Of a stretch of DNA of 64,000 nucleotides, positions 35,165-43,631 are shown piece by piece. The stretch's first letter is position 1. The number at the start of each line of letters is the position of its first letter. The position numbers and the translations under genes are program-made. The stretch covers positions 158,117 to 222,116 of the forward strand of contig NZ_FOBB01000004.1 in NCBI RefSeq assembly GCF_900109685.1. Direction: 5' to 3'. This stretch comes from Chitinophaga rupis (lineage in GTDB: Bacteria > Bacteroidota > Bacteroidia > Chitinophagales > Chitinophagaceae). The notes beneath the pieces were generated by a model. The model was not told the origin of the DNA. It ran no database searches and worked only from the letters and a program-made list of their open reading frames with translations.

Positions 35165-35722
35165 TCATAATTTCTGACTCACCATCTGCCTCACTTTCTC
35201 TTTTGCCCGCATATACTGGGTTTTTACGGTAGATTCCGATATATCCAGCATGCCGGCAATTTCCTTGTGGGAGTATTCTTCAAACAGGTACAGGTTCAGC
35301 ACAGTTTTATACCCTACCGGTAAAGCTGCAATGGCCTCTTTTACAGCGTTCACCGTTCCGGTAAAGCCCGCCTCATCCACGGAGGGCTCCTCCTCTACTT
35401 CTACCCGGTCTACCTCTTCAAAGTATACCTTCTTACGGCGCAAATGACTCAGACAATGATTCACCACGATCCGTTTAATCCAGGCAGTTACACTACCCGC
35501 CTGCTCCAGTTTGCCAATGTTTCCGAATACCTGCATAAAGGCCTCCTGCAGGGTATCTTCCGCATCTGTTATATTACCTGTCATTCTAAGACAGATATTA
35601 TACATAGCGGCGGAATAAGTGTCGTACAGCTCTTTGAAAGCACGTACGTCGCCCTTTTTACATCGGGCCACTAATTGGTCTGTTGCGGGCGTTGGATTCA
35701 AGTTGTCGGTTAATCTTTGCAT
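35165..35722 (-). CDS. ECF-type RNA polymerase sigma factor
   Basis: A 185-residue alternative sigma factor. Region 2 (about 20-90) includes FKELYDTYSAAMYNICLRM and the -10 binding part DAEDTLQEAFMQVFGNI. Region 4 (about 125-180) has LPVGYKTVLNLYLFEEYSHKEIA and the HTH ISESTVKTQYMRAKEKVR. The linker is acidic (about 98-115). ATG 35722 matches the family N-terminus; a longer frame begins inside the upstream hairpin. It heads an operon with an anti-sigma and two surface proteins, which are probable targets. Confidence 0.93.
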   Translation of the reverse strand: MQRLTDNLNPTPATDQLVARCKKGDVRAFKELYDTYSAAMYNICLRMTGNITDAEDTLQEAFMQVFGNIGKLEQAGSVTAWIKRIVVNHCLSHLRRKKVYFEEVDRVEVEEEPSVDEAGFTGTVNAVKEAIAALPVGYKTVLNLYLFEEYSHKEIAGMLDISESTVKTQYMRAKEKVRQMVSQKL

Positions 35723-35786
35723 TATAAAGACGATAAGGTGAGAAAAGGGTTGCATGCCCACCGGAAAAAATTTCGTGAAATAGAAA

Positions 35787-35805
35787 CGCGGCCTACAGGG
35801 CCGCG
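35787..35805 (-). terminator. GC hairpin, probable terminator of the large barrel gene
   Basis: CGCGGCC/GGCCGCG with a 5-base loop, followed on the minus strand by GTTTCTATTTC. It lies 178 bases past the barrel gene stop, or could be a leader structure 65 bases before the ECF sigma start. Confidence 0.45.
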
Positions 35806-35831
35806 CTTCTTCCATCCTTATATATACCTAA

Positions 35832-35983
35832 AAACCAGTTGGCAGTAGTAAGTGGGCAGTTTGCAGCTATCAGGTAATTTGGGGGCGGATGAAAACTATT
35901 GGTTTGATTACCAATTCTTTACCTGATTTTCAGAATGGCGGCTCTTTTAACTGCCTCCTGCCGGCCTGCTACTGCCAACTGAT
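35832..35983. repeat. Inverted word repeat (AGTTGGCAGTAG / CTACTGCCAACT)
   Basis: AGTTGGCAGTAG (35833-35844) recurs as CTACTGCCAACT near the other end (35969-35980), with further GGCAG and CTGCC copies and a shorter inner pair CAGGTAATTTGG...GATTACCAATTCTTTACCTG. It ends at the barrel gene stop. Another locus with its own short word. Confidence 0.65.
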
Positions 35984-38451
35984 TAATTACCTCCTCCTTT
36001 TACACGGTTCTGCTCATCTTCCAGGCCGGTTTTCCGGTTGCGGGCGGCTTTTACATTGGTGTTACCAAAACGATAGGTGAAGTTGAGGCGTACCTGCTGG
36101 CTTTCCCACTTGGAGCTTACCCGTGTATAGTAGCCGGCGTTGTCAAACGTACCCTGGAAACGCTGGTTATTGAAAACGTCGCTCACATTCAGCTTCAAAG
36201 TACCTTTCTTATTCAGTACTGATTTGGAGATACCCCAATCCAGCGCATACATGGCTTTCATTTTAAACAGCCCTTCCTGGGATATCTGCGGCGACATGTA
36301 GAAGAACACCAGCTCTGTACTGAAGCCTTTGGGCAGGGTAAAGGTGTGCTGGGTGCGGCCAAAGAAGCCGGCAGCATTCACATTCACCAGACTATTGTTC
36401 ACCACTGTCTGGTATTTGCTGTAGTTGCCGGACAGGTTGGTGAAGCTGGTCCACCATTTTGTAATGGGCATCGGTACAGAAATGTTCAGGTTAAAGTTGT
36501 CTGACTTGGCTACGTTCAGATACTTATACTTCATTACAATGGTATCGCCGGTTACTGCATCCCGGTCAGCTTCCAGCATCTGGGTGATCATATCTTTTGT
36601 ATGGCTGTAACCTACAGAGGTGATCAGGAACTGCTTGAATGTATGGGTGATCTCAAAGTTGTTGGAATACTGAGGCCGCAGGTACGGGTTACCGGATGCC
36701 TTGGTATAACGGTCCAGGTAAAATTCAAACGGGTTCAGATCTTCGTAGCTGGGGCGCTGTATGCGGCGGCTATACGAAATGCCCAGCTGGTGATTCTTAC
36801 CGGCGGCATAACTTACAAACACACTGGGAAACAGGTTAAAGTAAGTGGTATCATTAATGGTGTTCAGTGTTACAGAAGTACCTTTTACATGCGTTTGCTC
36901 ACCACGCAGGCCTAACTGCACCCCCACCTTTTTAAACTGCTTGTTGAAGTTAATGTAACCGGCATTAATGTTCTCCTTATATATAAAGTGGTTGGAGCGG
37001 TTAGCATCATATACCCAATTTGTATTCCGCAGGGAATCAAAGCGGGCATCGTTATCAGATTCCACAAAGCTCACCTTGAAACCTGCTTCCAGCTTGGCCT
37101 GGTTCTTCAGCGGGTTTGAATAATCTGCCTTAATAGTTTTAATATCTATAGTAGAAGGCTGCAGGTTGCGGGAAGTATCGCCGCGCAGGTAGCCTTTATT
37201 ATTACCTTCAAAAGTGGAGGCAAAGATGTTAGCATTTTGCCTAGATGTGTTCCTTGCATAGTCTAGGTCCACATTCAGCTCTTTACCACTGCTGTCCAGT
37301 ACTCCTTTATAGTTCACGTTATAAGCCCAGCGGTCCCATTTGGAAGCATTTTGCGTACGGGTGATCAGGGTTGAATCCACTCGCTGCCCATTGCCGATCA
37401 GGGTAGTTGCCGTACCAGGGCTGCCCCAGGTGTTAAAAGAAGCATCTACCATTACACCAACTGTGTGGTTCTTGCTTACAAAAAAATCTGCACCGGCTTT
37501 GGCTGAATGATAGTCGGATTTGTTCTTCATAAAGTTGTACTGGTCAAACACATTAAGCTCTCCTTTATTAGTACCGGTGCGGTACAGGCCCAGGCGCTGG
37601 TCGTTTGCACGGTGATTGTAGTTATAGGAGCCGAACAGGTTCACCTTGGCAGCACGGTGATTCAGGTTTAACCCACCGTTGTACTTGGAGCTGCGGCCCT
37701 GTGCGAATCCCAGGTTCAGGTTACCGTTAGTACCGTAGCTGCGGTTCTTTTTCAGTTTAATATTAATGATCCCGGCGTTGCCCGCTGCATCATACTTGGC
37801 GGAAGGATTGGCAATGAGCTCTATCTGCTCAATATTATTGCTTGGCATATTTTTCAGCAGCTGGGCAACGTCTTGAGGACTCATATTGGTAAGCTTACCA
37901 TCGATCATGATGATCACACCATTTTTCCCTTTCAGGGAAATGTTATCATCTTTATCAACAGTAATACCCGGTGATTTTTCCAGCACCTCCATGGCGGTAC
38001 CGCCGGCAGCTACAATGCTGTTTTCCACGTTCACCACCATTTTATCGGCTCTTTGTTCTATAAAGGGCTTCTTGGCAGTTACATTCACCTCTTTCAGATT
38101 TTTGGTATCCGCCTCCAGGGTAATGGAACCGAGGTTTACGGGCTCCCCGTTCACTTCAAACGGTTTTCCGTAAGCTCTTGCCATTCCTACATAAGCGGCA
38201 GCTACCAGGTAACGGCCCTGTTTAATATTTTCAAATTCATAGCGGCCATTTACATCTGCTATGGCTCCTTTTACCAGGGAGGAGTCTTTTGCTTTTAATA
38301 AGGTAATGGTGGCAAACTCTACCGGTTTGCTATCGGCCTTTACTACTTGGCCGTTCAATTTTACGGGGTTGGATGATTGTGCTAAAGCTGGTTTCAGGGT
38401 GGCGCTGCCGATGATGCTACTCAAAGTTAACAGCACGATCAAATGTTTCAT
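35983..38451 (-). CDS. Outer-membrane beta-barrel protein, TonB-receptor-like
   Basis: An 822-residue protein: signal peptide (ending ALAQS about residue 25), CarboxypepD_reg-like domain (about 30-115), plug-like domain (about 125-230, with IIMIDGKLTNMS and GIINIKLKKN) and a long C-terminal barrel of the outer membrane beta-barrel family 3. This family resembles TonB-dependent receptors but often lacks a clear TonB box and SusD or DUF4249 partners; none is adjacent here. It is transcribed toward the ECF sigma gene with about 260 bases between them. Substrate unknown. Confidence 0.87.
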   Translation of the reverse strand: MKHLIVLLTLSSIIGSATLKPALAQSSNPVKLNGQVVKADSKPVEFATITLLKAKDSSLVKGAIADVNGRYEFENIKQGRYLVAAAYVGMARAYGKPFEVNGEPVNLGSITLEADTKNLKEVNVTAKKPFIEQRADKMVVNVENSIVAAGGTAMEVLEKSPGITVDKDDNISLKGKNGVIIMIDGKLTNMSPQDVAQLLKNMPSNNIEQIELIANPSAKYDAAGNAGIINIKLKKNRSYGTNGNLNLGFAQGRSSKYNGGLNLNHRAAKVNLFGSYNYNHRANDQRLGLYRTGTNKGELNVFDQYNFMKNKSDYHSAKAGADFFVSKNHTVGVMVDASFNTWGSPGTATTLIGNGQRVDSTLITRTQNASKWDRWAYNVNYKGVLDSSGKELNVDLDYARNTSRQNANIFASTFEGNNKGYLRGDTSRNLQPSTIDIKTIKADYSNPLKNQAKLEAGFKVSFVESDNDARFDSLRNTNWVYDANRSNHFIYKENINAGYINFNKQFKKVGVQLGLRGEQTHVKGTSVTLNTINDTTYFNLFPSVFVSYAAGKNHQLGISYSRRIQRPSYEDLNPFEFYLDRYTKASGNPYLRPQYSNNFEITHTFKQFLITSVGYSHTKDMITQMLEADRDAVTGDTIVMKYKYLNVAKSDNFNLNISVPMPITKWWTSFTNLSGNYSKYQTVVNNSLVNVNAAGFFGRTQHTFTLPKGFSTELVFFYMSPQISQEGLFKMKAMYALDWGISKSVLNKKGTLKLNVSDVFNNQRFQGTFDNAGYYTRVSSKWESQQVRLNFTYRFGNTNVKAARNRKTGLEDEQNRVKGGGN

Positions 38452-38851
38452 ATAAGGCGGATTTAGATTTATAAACTTTTAATCATTAACGGTTTTTAGA
38501 AATGCTATAGTTCCTTTCTTTATCAACTACAGTGTAAAGGTAGGTATTATGCATTGCACAGTACATAGTATTACACAAACGGTTGCTAAATGGGGACGAT
38601 TGGTAAAAACATTGAAAAGGAACATTACAAAGACGTTGATGCTACTATTTTGTTACAGACGATTTTTAAAACTACAACCTGTTGGTAGGTGGAATAACCC
38701 TTTTGTTACAGCTAAGTTTCACTTTTGTGTACTCATAACACATCAAAGGTATTCCTGCTAATGGGTTAGGACAAACCCTTTTAGGTAAAATGAGGTTTTT
38801 AACCGGTAAGTGGCAGCCGGTAGATAAGTTGCAGTAAAAAAGGCGGTAAAA
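38452..38851. other. Gene-free leader of the large barrel gene
   Basis: About 400 AT-rich bases between the hemerythrin stop and the barrel gene start. Short frames on the plus strand have no protein-like features. No exact TAnnTTTG element was found on the minus strand. GGTAAGTGGCAGCCGGTAG and neighbouring short repeats lie near 38805; nothing else is recognised. Confidence 0.5.
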
Positions 38852-39283
38852 TTACTTGTTTTCCCAGCGGATGTTGTCCAGCAGGGCGGCCTGGCTTTGC
38901 TGCAGCTGCTCAAAGAACACCCGTTCTTCCTTACGGATATGCTCCTCCAGGCCGCGGGCCAGCTGGTCCATCGCGCTTTCCAGGTCGGTTTGCTCCGTAA
39001 GGGCGCTGTACATGCGGGAGATCTGCTGGTGCTCCAGCACCAGCTCCTGTATTAAAGCATCCAGGGCCGCATCTTTACCGGCGCAGGCTTCAAACAGGTA
39101 CTCTTCTTTCTGGATATGCGGTACCATTACCTCCTGGAACACTTTTACTATATACTCCAGTTTAGCAGGTATCTCTAAAGGAAACCCTTCATACGCGGCG
39201 GCATCTTTTTTCAGATAACGGCATACAAATAACAGGCGTTTGTGCTCCTGTGATAATGGCACTAAAGCTGCATGACGGATCAT
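38852..39283 (-). CDS. Hemerythrin HHE-domain protein
   Basis: A 143-residue four-helix bundle with the ligands of a di-iron or haem-interacting hemerythrin-like site: His14, His56, Glu60, His85, His114 and Glu118 (HIQKEE and HIRKEE repeats). Such proteins bind oxygen or nitric oxide, or take part in iron-centre repair. It begins 7 bases after the lgt stop and so is cotranscribed with lgt; the pairing has no obvious functional explanation. Confidence 0.9.
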   Translation of the reverse strand: MIRHAALVPLSQEHKRLLFVCRYLKKDAAAYEGFPLEIPAKLEYIVKVFQEVMVPHIQKEEYLFEACAGKDAALDALIQELVLEHQQISRMYSALTEQTDLESAMDQLARGLEEHIRKEERVFFEQLQQSQAALLDNIRWENK

Positions 39284-39290
39284 AAGGAAA

Positions 39291-40454
39291 TCAGGAAATG
39301 GTTTTTGCGGAATAGGCTTTACGACGGCTATACCAGATGAGCAGCGCTCCTCCTATTACCATTAGTGTGGAGATGATCTCTGCCTGTGTAGGATGGAAAC
39401 CAAAAATGCTATACCGGGTGTTCACCCTTATTTTTTCAATAAAAAATCTTTCAATACCATTCAGTATCAGGTAAATGCCAAATATTACGCCAGGTACGGT
39501 AATTTTTTTACGGATGCTCCATAACACCAAAAACAGCAGCAGGCAGGCAATGATCTCATATAACGGTGTAGGATATACGGGAGGTTGCAGCATGTGGCAG
39601 TACCGGCCATCACAACCGGGAATAGGAATACCTTCATTCACTACATTGTGCGCGTAGTTAAAAGACCAGGCCCAGTCGGGCAGCCAGGAGAAAGGGTTCG
39701 GATGCGTGTTTGCAATACCCCAGTCACCATCGCCGGCAAAGTGGCATCCCATACGGCCCACGCCATAGGCCAGCATCAATGCTGGCGCCGCACTGTCTAT
39801 TAAATGAAAAGTGTTGATCTGCTTTTTATTAGCATACCTTATTATAACAATAGCAGCTACAATTAATCCTCCATAAAAGGTAAGCCCGCTAAAAGATACC
39901 AGGGAACCAATGGGGTCCTGCACAAAATCATTCCAGTTCTCCAGGTTATGAAATATTTTGGCGCCTATTAACCCCGCTATGGCCGCCATCACCGTAAAAT
40001 CCGGCACCCGCTGGTGCGGCATTACCATTATGGTTTCTTTTTTAGGCGTTGGTAAGGTTTTCTTTTTCCGGTTATTATATTTTAACCACACAAATAGCGC
40101 CGCCAGTACAATACCGGCTGCCCAGCTGCCCTGTGCTGAAAAGATAAAACCCTGCAGGTCCTGGGAAACGGCCTCCTTAGAAAGCATGGCCCCTATTACC
40201 TTAAAGCCCAGCAGAAAACCCAGTACCCCGTTCCATACCAGCTCACCGATGCTGGCCGGTTTACCCACCTCTATTACATCCGGCACCCCATGCAGCCAGC
40301 CAAGCTTTTCCCTTCTTCTTAATTCAATGGTTAATACATAGGCTGCTGCCAGGAAGGCAATGGCCACAAAAAAACCAAATGTTTGAAAGATTTTCAGGAA
40401 AGGGAGCTCAACGCCAAACAGGTCCTTAAAAGCGTAATAAAGATTAGGATACAT
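39291..40454 (-). CDS. lgt: Prolipoprotein diacylglyceryl transferase
   Basis: Transfers diacylglyceryl from phosphatidylglycerol to the lipobox cysteine of prolipoproteins in the inner membrane, the first step of lipoprotein maturation. Hydrophobic throughout with about eight membrane segments; the family signature is GRMGCHFAGDGDWG. At 387 residues it is longer than the typical 260-300, with an extra N-terminal region and a basic loop (about 130-140, NNRKKKTLPTPKKE). This longer form occurs in related organisms as far as I recall. The window's several lipoproteins are its likely substrates. Confidence 0.93.
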   Translation of the reverse strand: MYPNLYYAFKDLFGVELPFLKIFQTFGFFVAIAFLAAAYVLTIELRRREKLGWLHGVPDVIEVGKPASIGELVWNGVLGFLLGFKVIGAMLSKEAVSQDLQGFIFSAQGSWAAGIVLAALFVWLKYNNRKKKTLPTPKKETIMVMPHQRVPDFTVMAAIAGLIGAKIFHNLENWNDFVQDPIGSLVSFSGLTFYGGLIVAAIVIIRYANKKQINTFHLIDSAAPALMLAYGVGRMGCHFAGDGDWGIANTHPNPFSWLPDWAWSFNYAHNVVNEGIPIPGCDGRYCHMLQPPVYPTPLYEIIACLLLFLVLWSIRKKITVPGVIFGIYLILNGIERFFIEKIRVNTRYSIFGFHPTQAEIISTLMVIGGALLIWYSRRKAYSAKTIS

Positions 40455-40592
40455 AGTAGCTATAAAAAAAATTTGGTGATCTGAGTTTTCCTATGAACAA
40501 AGCCGAATTAATCAAAAGGAAAATCAAACCACCAAAGTAAGTTGGAAAAATCGCAATTTCCAAATTCCCCCCGTTAAGCGGAAGGGAATTTT

Positions 40593-41006
40593 TTAGCAGT
40601 ACTGCTCAAAAGCGTCTGCCAGGTTAGCGGCGATCATTTGGGCCGGACGGCCTTCGATCATGTGACGCTCAATGAAATGTACCAGCTCGCCATTCTTAAA
40701 CAATGCGATGGAAGGAGAAGAAGGCGGGTAAGGTAACAGGTGAGAACGCAGCTGTTGTACAGCAGCCATATCAAAACCTGCAAAACTGGTTGTTAAACGG
40801 TCCGGTTTCTTTTCGCTGTGAGCTACTGCCATCAACACACCAGGACGTGCGCTACCGGCTGAACAGCCGCAGACGGAGTTGATCACAACCAGGGTAGTCC
40901 CCTCTTTCTTTAAGATCTCGTCTACTGAGCCAGGGGTCAGCAGTTCTTCAAAGCCATTATCTGTTAACTCTGCCTTCATTGGCAATACTAATTCCGCGGG
41001 ATACAT
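40593..41006 (-). CDS. Bacilliredoxin (BrxA/BrxB, YphP family)
   Basis: A 137-residue thioredoxin-fold protein with the active-site motif CGC (Cys46 and Cys48 in NSVCGCSAG), which in Firmicutes removes bacillithiol from oxidised proteins. Family features also include YPPSSPSIALF and HMIEGR. Its presence hints at a bacillithiol-like low-molecular-weight thiol in this organism, or a more general disulfide role. The -7 element at 41050-41057 gives a short leader. Nothing adjacent belongs to thiol biosynthesis. Confidence 0.9.
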   Translation of the reverse strand: MYPAELVLPMKAELTDNGFEELLTPGSVDEILKKEGTTLVVINSVCGCSAGSARPGVLMAVAHSEKKPDRLTTSFAGFDMAAVQQLRSHLLPYPPSSPSIALFKNGELVHFIERHMIEGRPAQMIAANLADAFEQYC

Positions 41007-41049
41007 ATCACTATAGTTTTTTCTGGTTTTTAAAGATTTATTGCTTCAG

Positions 41050-41057
41050 CAAAGTTA
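41050..41057 (-). promoter_or_regulatory. -7 element (TAACTTTG) of the bacilliredoxin gene
   Basis: Exact TAnnTTTG match on the minus strand, 43 bases upstream of the ATG. Confidence 0.5.
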
Positions 41058-41260
41058 ATTATATAGCATCACTTTTTAAAAATCATTCAAAAAAGACTTT
41101 TTGGCACCTAAAGTCATTTTACACAGACAATCTGTCATAACACCTATATCAAAAACTGGCAAAATTGCCTTTTTTAAGGCATGGTATTTCATTTGATTAG
41201 GTAAGGGCGTTGAACAAAACAACAAATGGTTAAACTAAAAAAAATTAAAACTTAATAGCT

Positions 41261-41710
41261 ATGACATTCGTAAAATTCAATCAACACCCGGCTCACAGAA
41301 CTTTAGGCGGTCTTATGGATGAAGTATTTAACAATACCTCCAAATTATGGAAAGATGATATTTTAACCAGCGACTTCTTCGGTACCTATCCCCCGGTGAA
41401 CATTACTGAAAACAAAGAAGCTTATGTACTGGACATCCTGGTGCCCGGCTGGTCTAAAGAAGATTTTAAGCTCAATTTAGAGAATAACGTGCTGACCATC
41501 AGCGCAGAAAAGAAAGCTGAACCGAAGGCTGAAGATCAGAAACAGATCCGCCGCGAATTTAACTTCCGTTCCTTTAAACGTTCCTTTACCCTGGATGAAA
41601 GCGTAGACGCTGATAAGATCCAGGCTAAATACGAAAATGGCGTACTAAACCTGCAGCTGCCTAAGAAAGAGCAGGCACAGCCTAAAACCAAATCCATTAC
41701 CGTTGCATAA
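41261..41710 (+). CDS. Small heat-shock protein (Hsp20 / alpha-crystallin)
   Basis: A 149-residue ATP-independent chaperone that holds unfolding proteins. The alpha-crystallin domain spans about 40-140, with PPVNITENKEAYVLDILVPG at its start and the conserved YENGVLNLQLPK near the end. The N-terminus is short. A strong terminator follows at 41749. No heat-shock CIRCE or sigma-32-type element was recognised in the 254-base spacer shared with the divergent bacilliredoxin gene. Confidence 0.95.
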   Translation: MTFVKFNQHPAHRTLGGLMDEVFNNTSKLWKDDILTSDFFGTYPPVNITENKEAYVLDILVPGWSKEDFKLNLENNVLTISAEKKAEPKAEDQKQIRREFNFRSFKRSFTLDESVDADKIQAKYENGVLNLQLPKKEQAQPKTKSITVA

Positions 41711-41748
41711 GTGTTGAGGATGAATAGATTTTAGTGGATTTTGCATAG

Positions 41749-41778
41749 TCCCGGGGCCTTACCGCCCCGGGATTTTTT
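41749..41778 (+). terminator. Rho-independent terminator of the Hsp20 gene
   Basis: A TCCCGGGG/CCCCGGGA stem with 8-base loop followed by six T, 38 bases after the stop. Confidence 0.92.
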
Positions 41779-41874
41779 ATTTTATGTAACACGAAATAGT
41801 AGTCACAATTCACACAAACGTTTAACAGGTATGCTATTTTAATATGATAATTTGCCCTCTGAACCGAAAATTCT

Positions 41875-42741
41875 ATGGCACCTAAAGCCAAATATAGGTG
41901 GGCAGTACCCGGAAAACTCTATGTTACAGTTGAAAAAGCTGTAATAGGTATAGCGTTGAGAAAGACCCTCGACAGCCGGGAGCACTATAATATTAAACTC
42001 ATATTCGATTACCTTTTCTTTCATATTTTGTTGATAGTACCGGAAGTGTTCTTTACGCTGTACTTCCAGAATACAACCCAGCTGATATTATATCCCTTTT
42101 TCCTGGCTATGTGCCTGCTGGGTATGAGCATGCTGAAGAGAAGAGTAGCTACCCAGTCCGTTGGTACACTGGTATCATTTACCACCCTGGTATTTGCCAT
42201 GTTATCCTCTTTCCTGAACAACCAGGATATCTCAGTAACTTATGGCACCATCTGGATATTAAGTATCCTGTTCTGCTACCTCACCACTAACCTGCCCACC
42301 ACTCTGCTGCTGGGCAGCCTGTTGTGCGGATACCTGGGGCTGGCCGCATATATAAAGGTGCATCATGTAATCTCTTTTGCGGCGCCCGGCTATTCCATTG
42401 AAAATTCTTATGGCACCGCCCCGATCACCTGCGCCCTGTATATTCTATTTATTATACGGGTCATTGGCCGGCACTATAATAATATTATGATCCTGGAGCA
42501 GCGCTTAACGCTGCAAAAGCAAAAACAACATGCGGCCCTCATCCGCCAGAACCTGACCAAACAGTTTATACTGGTAAAAGGCCTGTCACGCTCAGGCAAA
42601 ACAAAATACCTGGAAGGAAACCTGGAACTCCTGGAAGCCTGCCTTACCGAGATTGAAAAGCAGTGCGAAACAGCTATTGACCTGCTGCAGCATACCCATA
42701 AAACATTGGAAGTGGAATCCAATAAAAAAGCTCCTCATTAA
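41875..42741 (+). CDS. Membrane protein resembling a sensor-kinase N-terminus
   Basis: A 288-residue protein with five or six membrane helices (about 45-210), then a coiled-coil helix (about 218-250, IMILEQRLTLQKQKQHAAL) and a C-terminal helical region (about 250-280). The order resembles the sensor and dimerisation part of a histidine kinase, but there is no His-box (HE/DxxNP) and no ATPase domain. The end is a clean stop, not a frameshift into a longer frame. It could be a non-enzymatic regulator or a decayed kinase. Function not recognised. Confidence 0.65.
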   Translation: MAPKAKYRWAVPGKLYVTVEKAVIGIALRKTLDSREHYNIKLIFDYLFFHILLIVPEVFFTLYFQNTTQLILYPFFLAMCLLGMSMLKRRVATQSVGTLVSFTTLVFAMLSSFLNNQDISVTYGTIWILSILFCYLTTNLPTTLLLGSLLCGYLGLAAYIKVHHVISFAAPGYSIENSYGTAPITCALYILFIIRVIGRHYNNIMILEQRLTLQKQKQHAALIRQNLTKQFILVKGLSRSGKTKYLEGNLELLEACLTEIEKQCETAIDLLQHTHKTLEVESNKKAPH

Positions 42742-42751
42742 CTGAGGAGCT
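42729..42751 (-). terminator. Hairpin overlapping the stop codon, T run facing the minus strand
   Basis: AGCTCCTCA/TGAGGAGCT (9 bp, loop TTAAC) has its T run on the minus strand (complement of 42723-42728). The stop codon of the plus-strand gene lies in the loop. It would terminate leftward, antisense transcription; on the plus strand it lacks a T tail. Confidence 0.55.
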
Positions 42752-43047
42752 ACTCCAAGGCATAGGCTAAGAAATTCATTTCATAGATAGAGCGGAAAAA
42801 AAGTTCCATTCCATAGGATAGATAAACTTGCAATTTCACCAGGTATAAGGGAAAATAGCATTTCAAAAGGTACAAGGAAATAGCAGAACTTCAATCGGTA
42901 CAAGGAAAATAGCAAACTTCACAAGGCATACAGGAAAATAAGACGGGATATTCGGTTAGAGATACAAAGATAGGGAACCCCATAAACCCTGGTAATACCA
43001 AAAAGTTGTAATTTTTAACATTCCTTTCACTCCTCATTTATAATAAT
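42742..43047. other. Spacer with a 28-bp tandem repeat
   Basis: Four degenerate units of about 28 bases start at 42835, 42862, 42890 and 42918; the shared core is GGTACAAGGAAAATAGCA. No gene is supported in this spacer and no exact TAnnTTTG element was seen before the NTF2-like gene. Confidence 0.75.
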
Positions 43048-43524
43048 ATGATGTTATTCAATGTTTATCGCCTCCTGATAATTTTACTGGCGTGCATACC
43101 ACCAGGCCATTCAAATGCAGTGCTACCGCAGGAAAGCGAGGAAGCTGCCGTGAAAACCACTATCGGGCAACTGTTTGAGGGCATGCGTAAAGGTGATAGC
43201 ACGATGGTAAAGGGCGCTTTTGCCCCGGGAGCTATTTTGCAGACCATTGCATCTCCTGCCGGGGGCGGTACCCGGCTACGCACGGAGTCCCTGCAGGGTT
43301 TCCTGGAAGCAGTTGGAAAGCCTCACACGGACGTGTGGGATGAGCGGATCACCTATGGCCATATTGCTATTGACGACAAGCTGGCCGCCGTGTGGACGCC
43401 CTACGAGTTTTACCTGGGCGGGCAGTTCAGCCACTGCGGGGTAAACTCTTTTCAGCTGGTTAAGCTGGATGGCCAGTGGAAGATCGTGTACCTGGTAGAT
43501 ACCAGGCGTAAAACGTGTAAGTAA
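43048..43524 (+). CDS. NTF2-like / SnoaL-like exported protein
   Basis: A 158-residue protein: signal peptide (hydrophobic about 8-20, cleavage near HSNA) and a cone-shaped NTF2-like domain (about 32-155), starting EEAAVKTTIGQLFEGMRKGDS and ending DGQWKIVYLVDTRR. The family holds many enzymes and binding proteins; no catalytic residues identify this one. It converges with the arginine decarboxylase gene and shares a bidirectional terminator with it. Confidence 0.8.
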   Translation: MMLFNVYRLLIILLACIPPGHSNAVLPQESEEAAVKTTIGQLFEGMRKGDSTMVKGAFAPGAILQTIASPAGGGTRLRTESLQGFLEAVGKPHTDVWDERITYGHIAIDDKLAAVWTPYEFYLGGQFSHCGVNSFQLVKLDGQWKIVYLVDTRRKTCK

Positions 43525-43581
43525 TGGAAATGAACGTGTTAGAATGCTGATATTCCCTGAAATGAGTAGGGAGCAAAAAAT

Positions 43582-43607
43582 AAACCCCTCGAAGAATCGA
43601 GGGGTTT
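43582..43607. terminator. Bidirectional terminator
   Basis: A perfect 11-bp stem AAACCCCTCGA/TCGAGGGGTTT with 4-base loop; T runs lie on both sides (TTTTC on plus, ATTTTTTG on minus). It serves the convergent NTF2-like and arginine decarboxylase genes. Confidence 0.92.
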
Positions 43608-43631
43608 TCAGTGGATTACTAACCCATTTTT

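Noticed and set aside
35889..36080. 63-codon plus-strand frame after the ECF sigma gene
   Set aside because: Runs through an inverted repeat and into the barrel gene on the opposite strand.
41007..41260. CIRCE or heat-shock promoter before the Hsp20 gene
   Set aside because: No TTAGCACTC-N9-GAGTGCTAA inverted repeat or comparable element was found.
42835..42945. CRISPR-like array with 28-bp units
   Set aside because: Units are contiguous and degenerate; there are no spacers.
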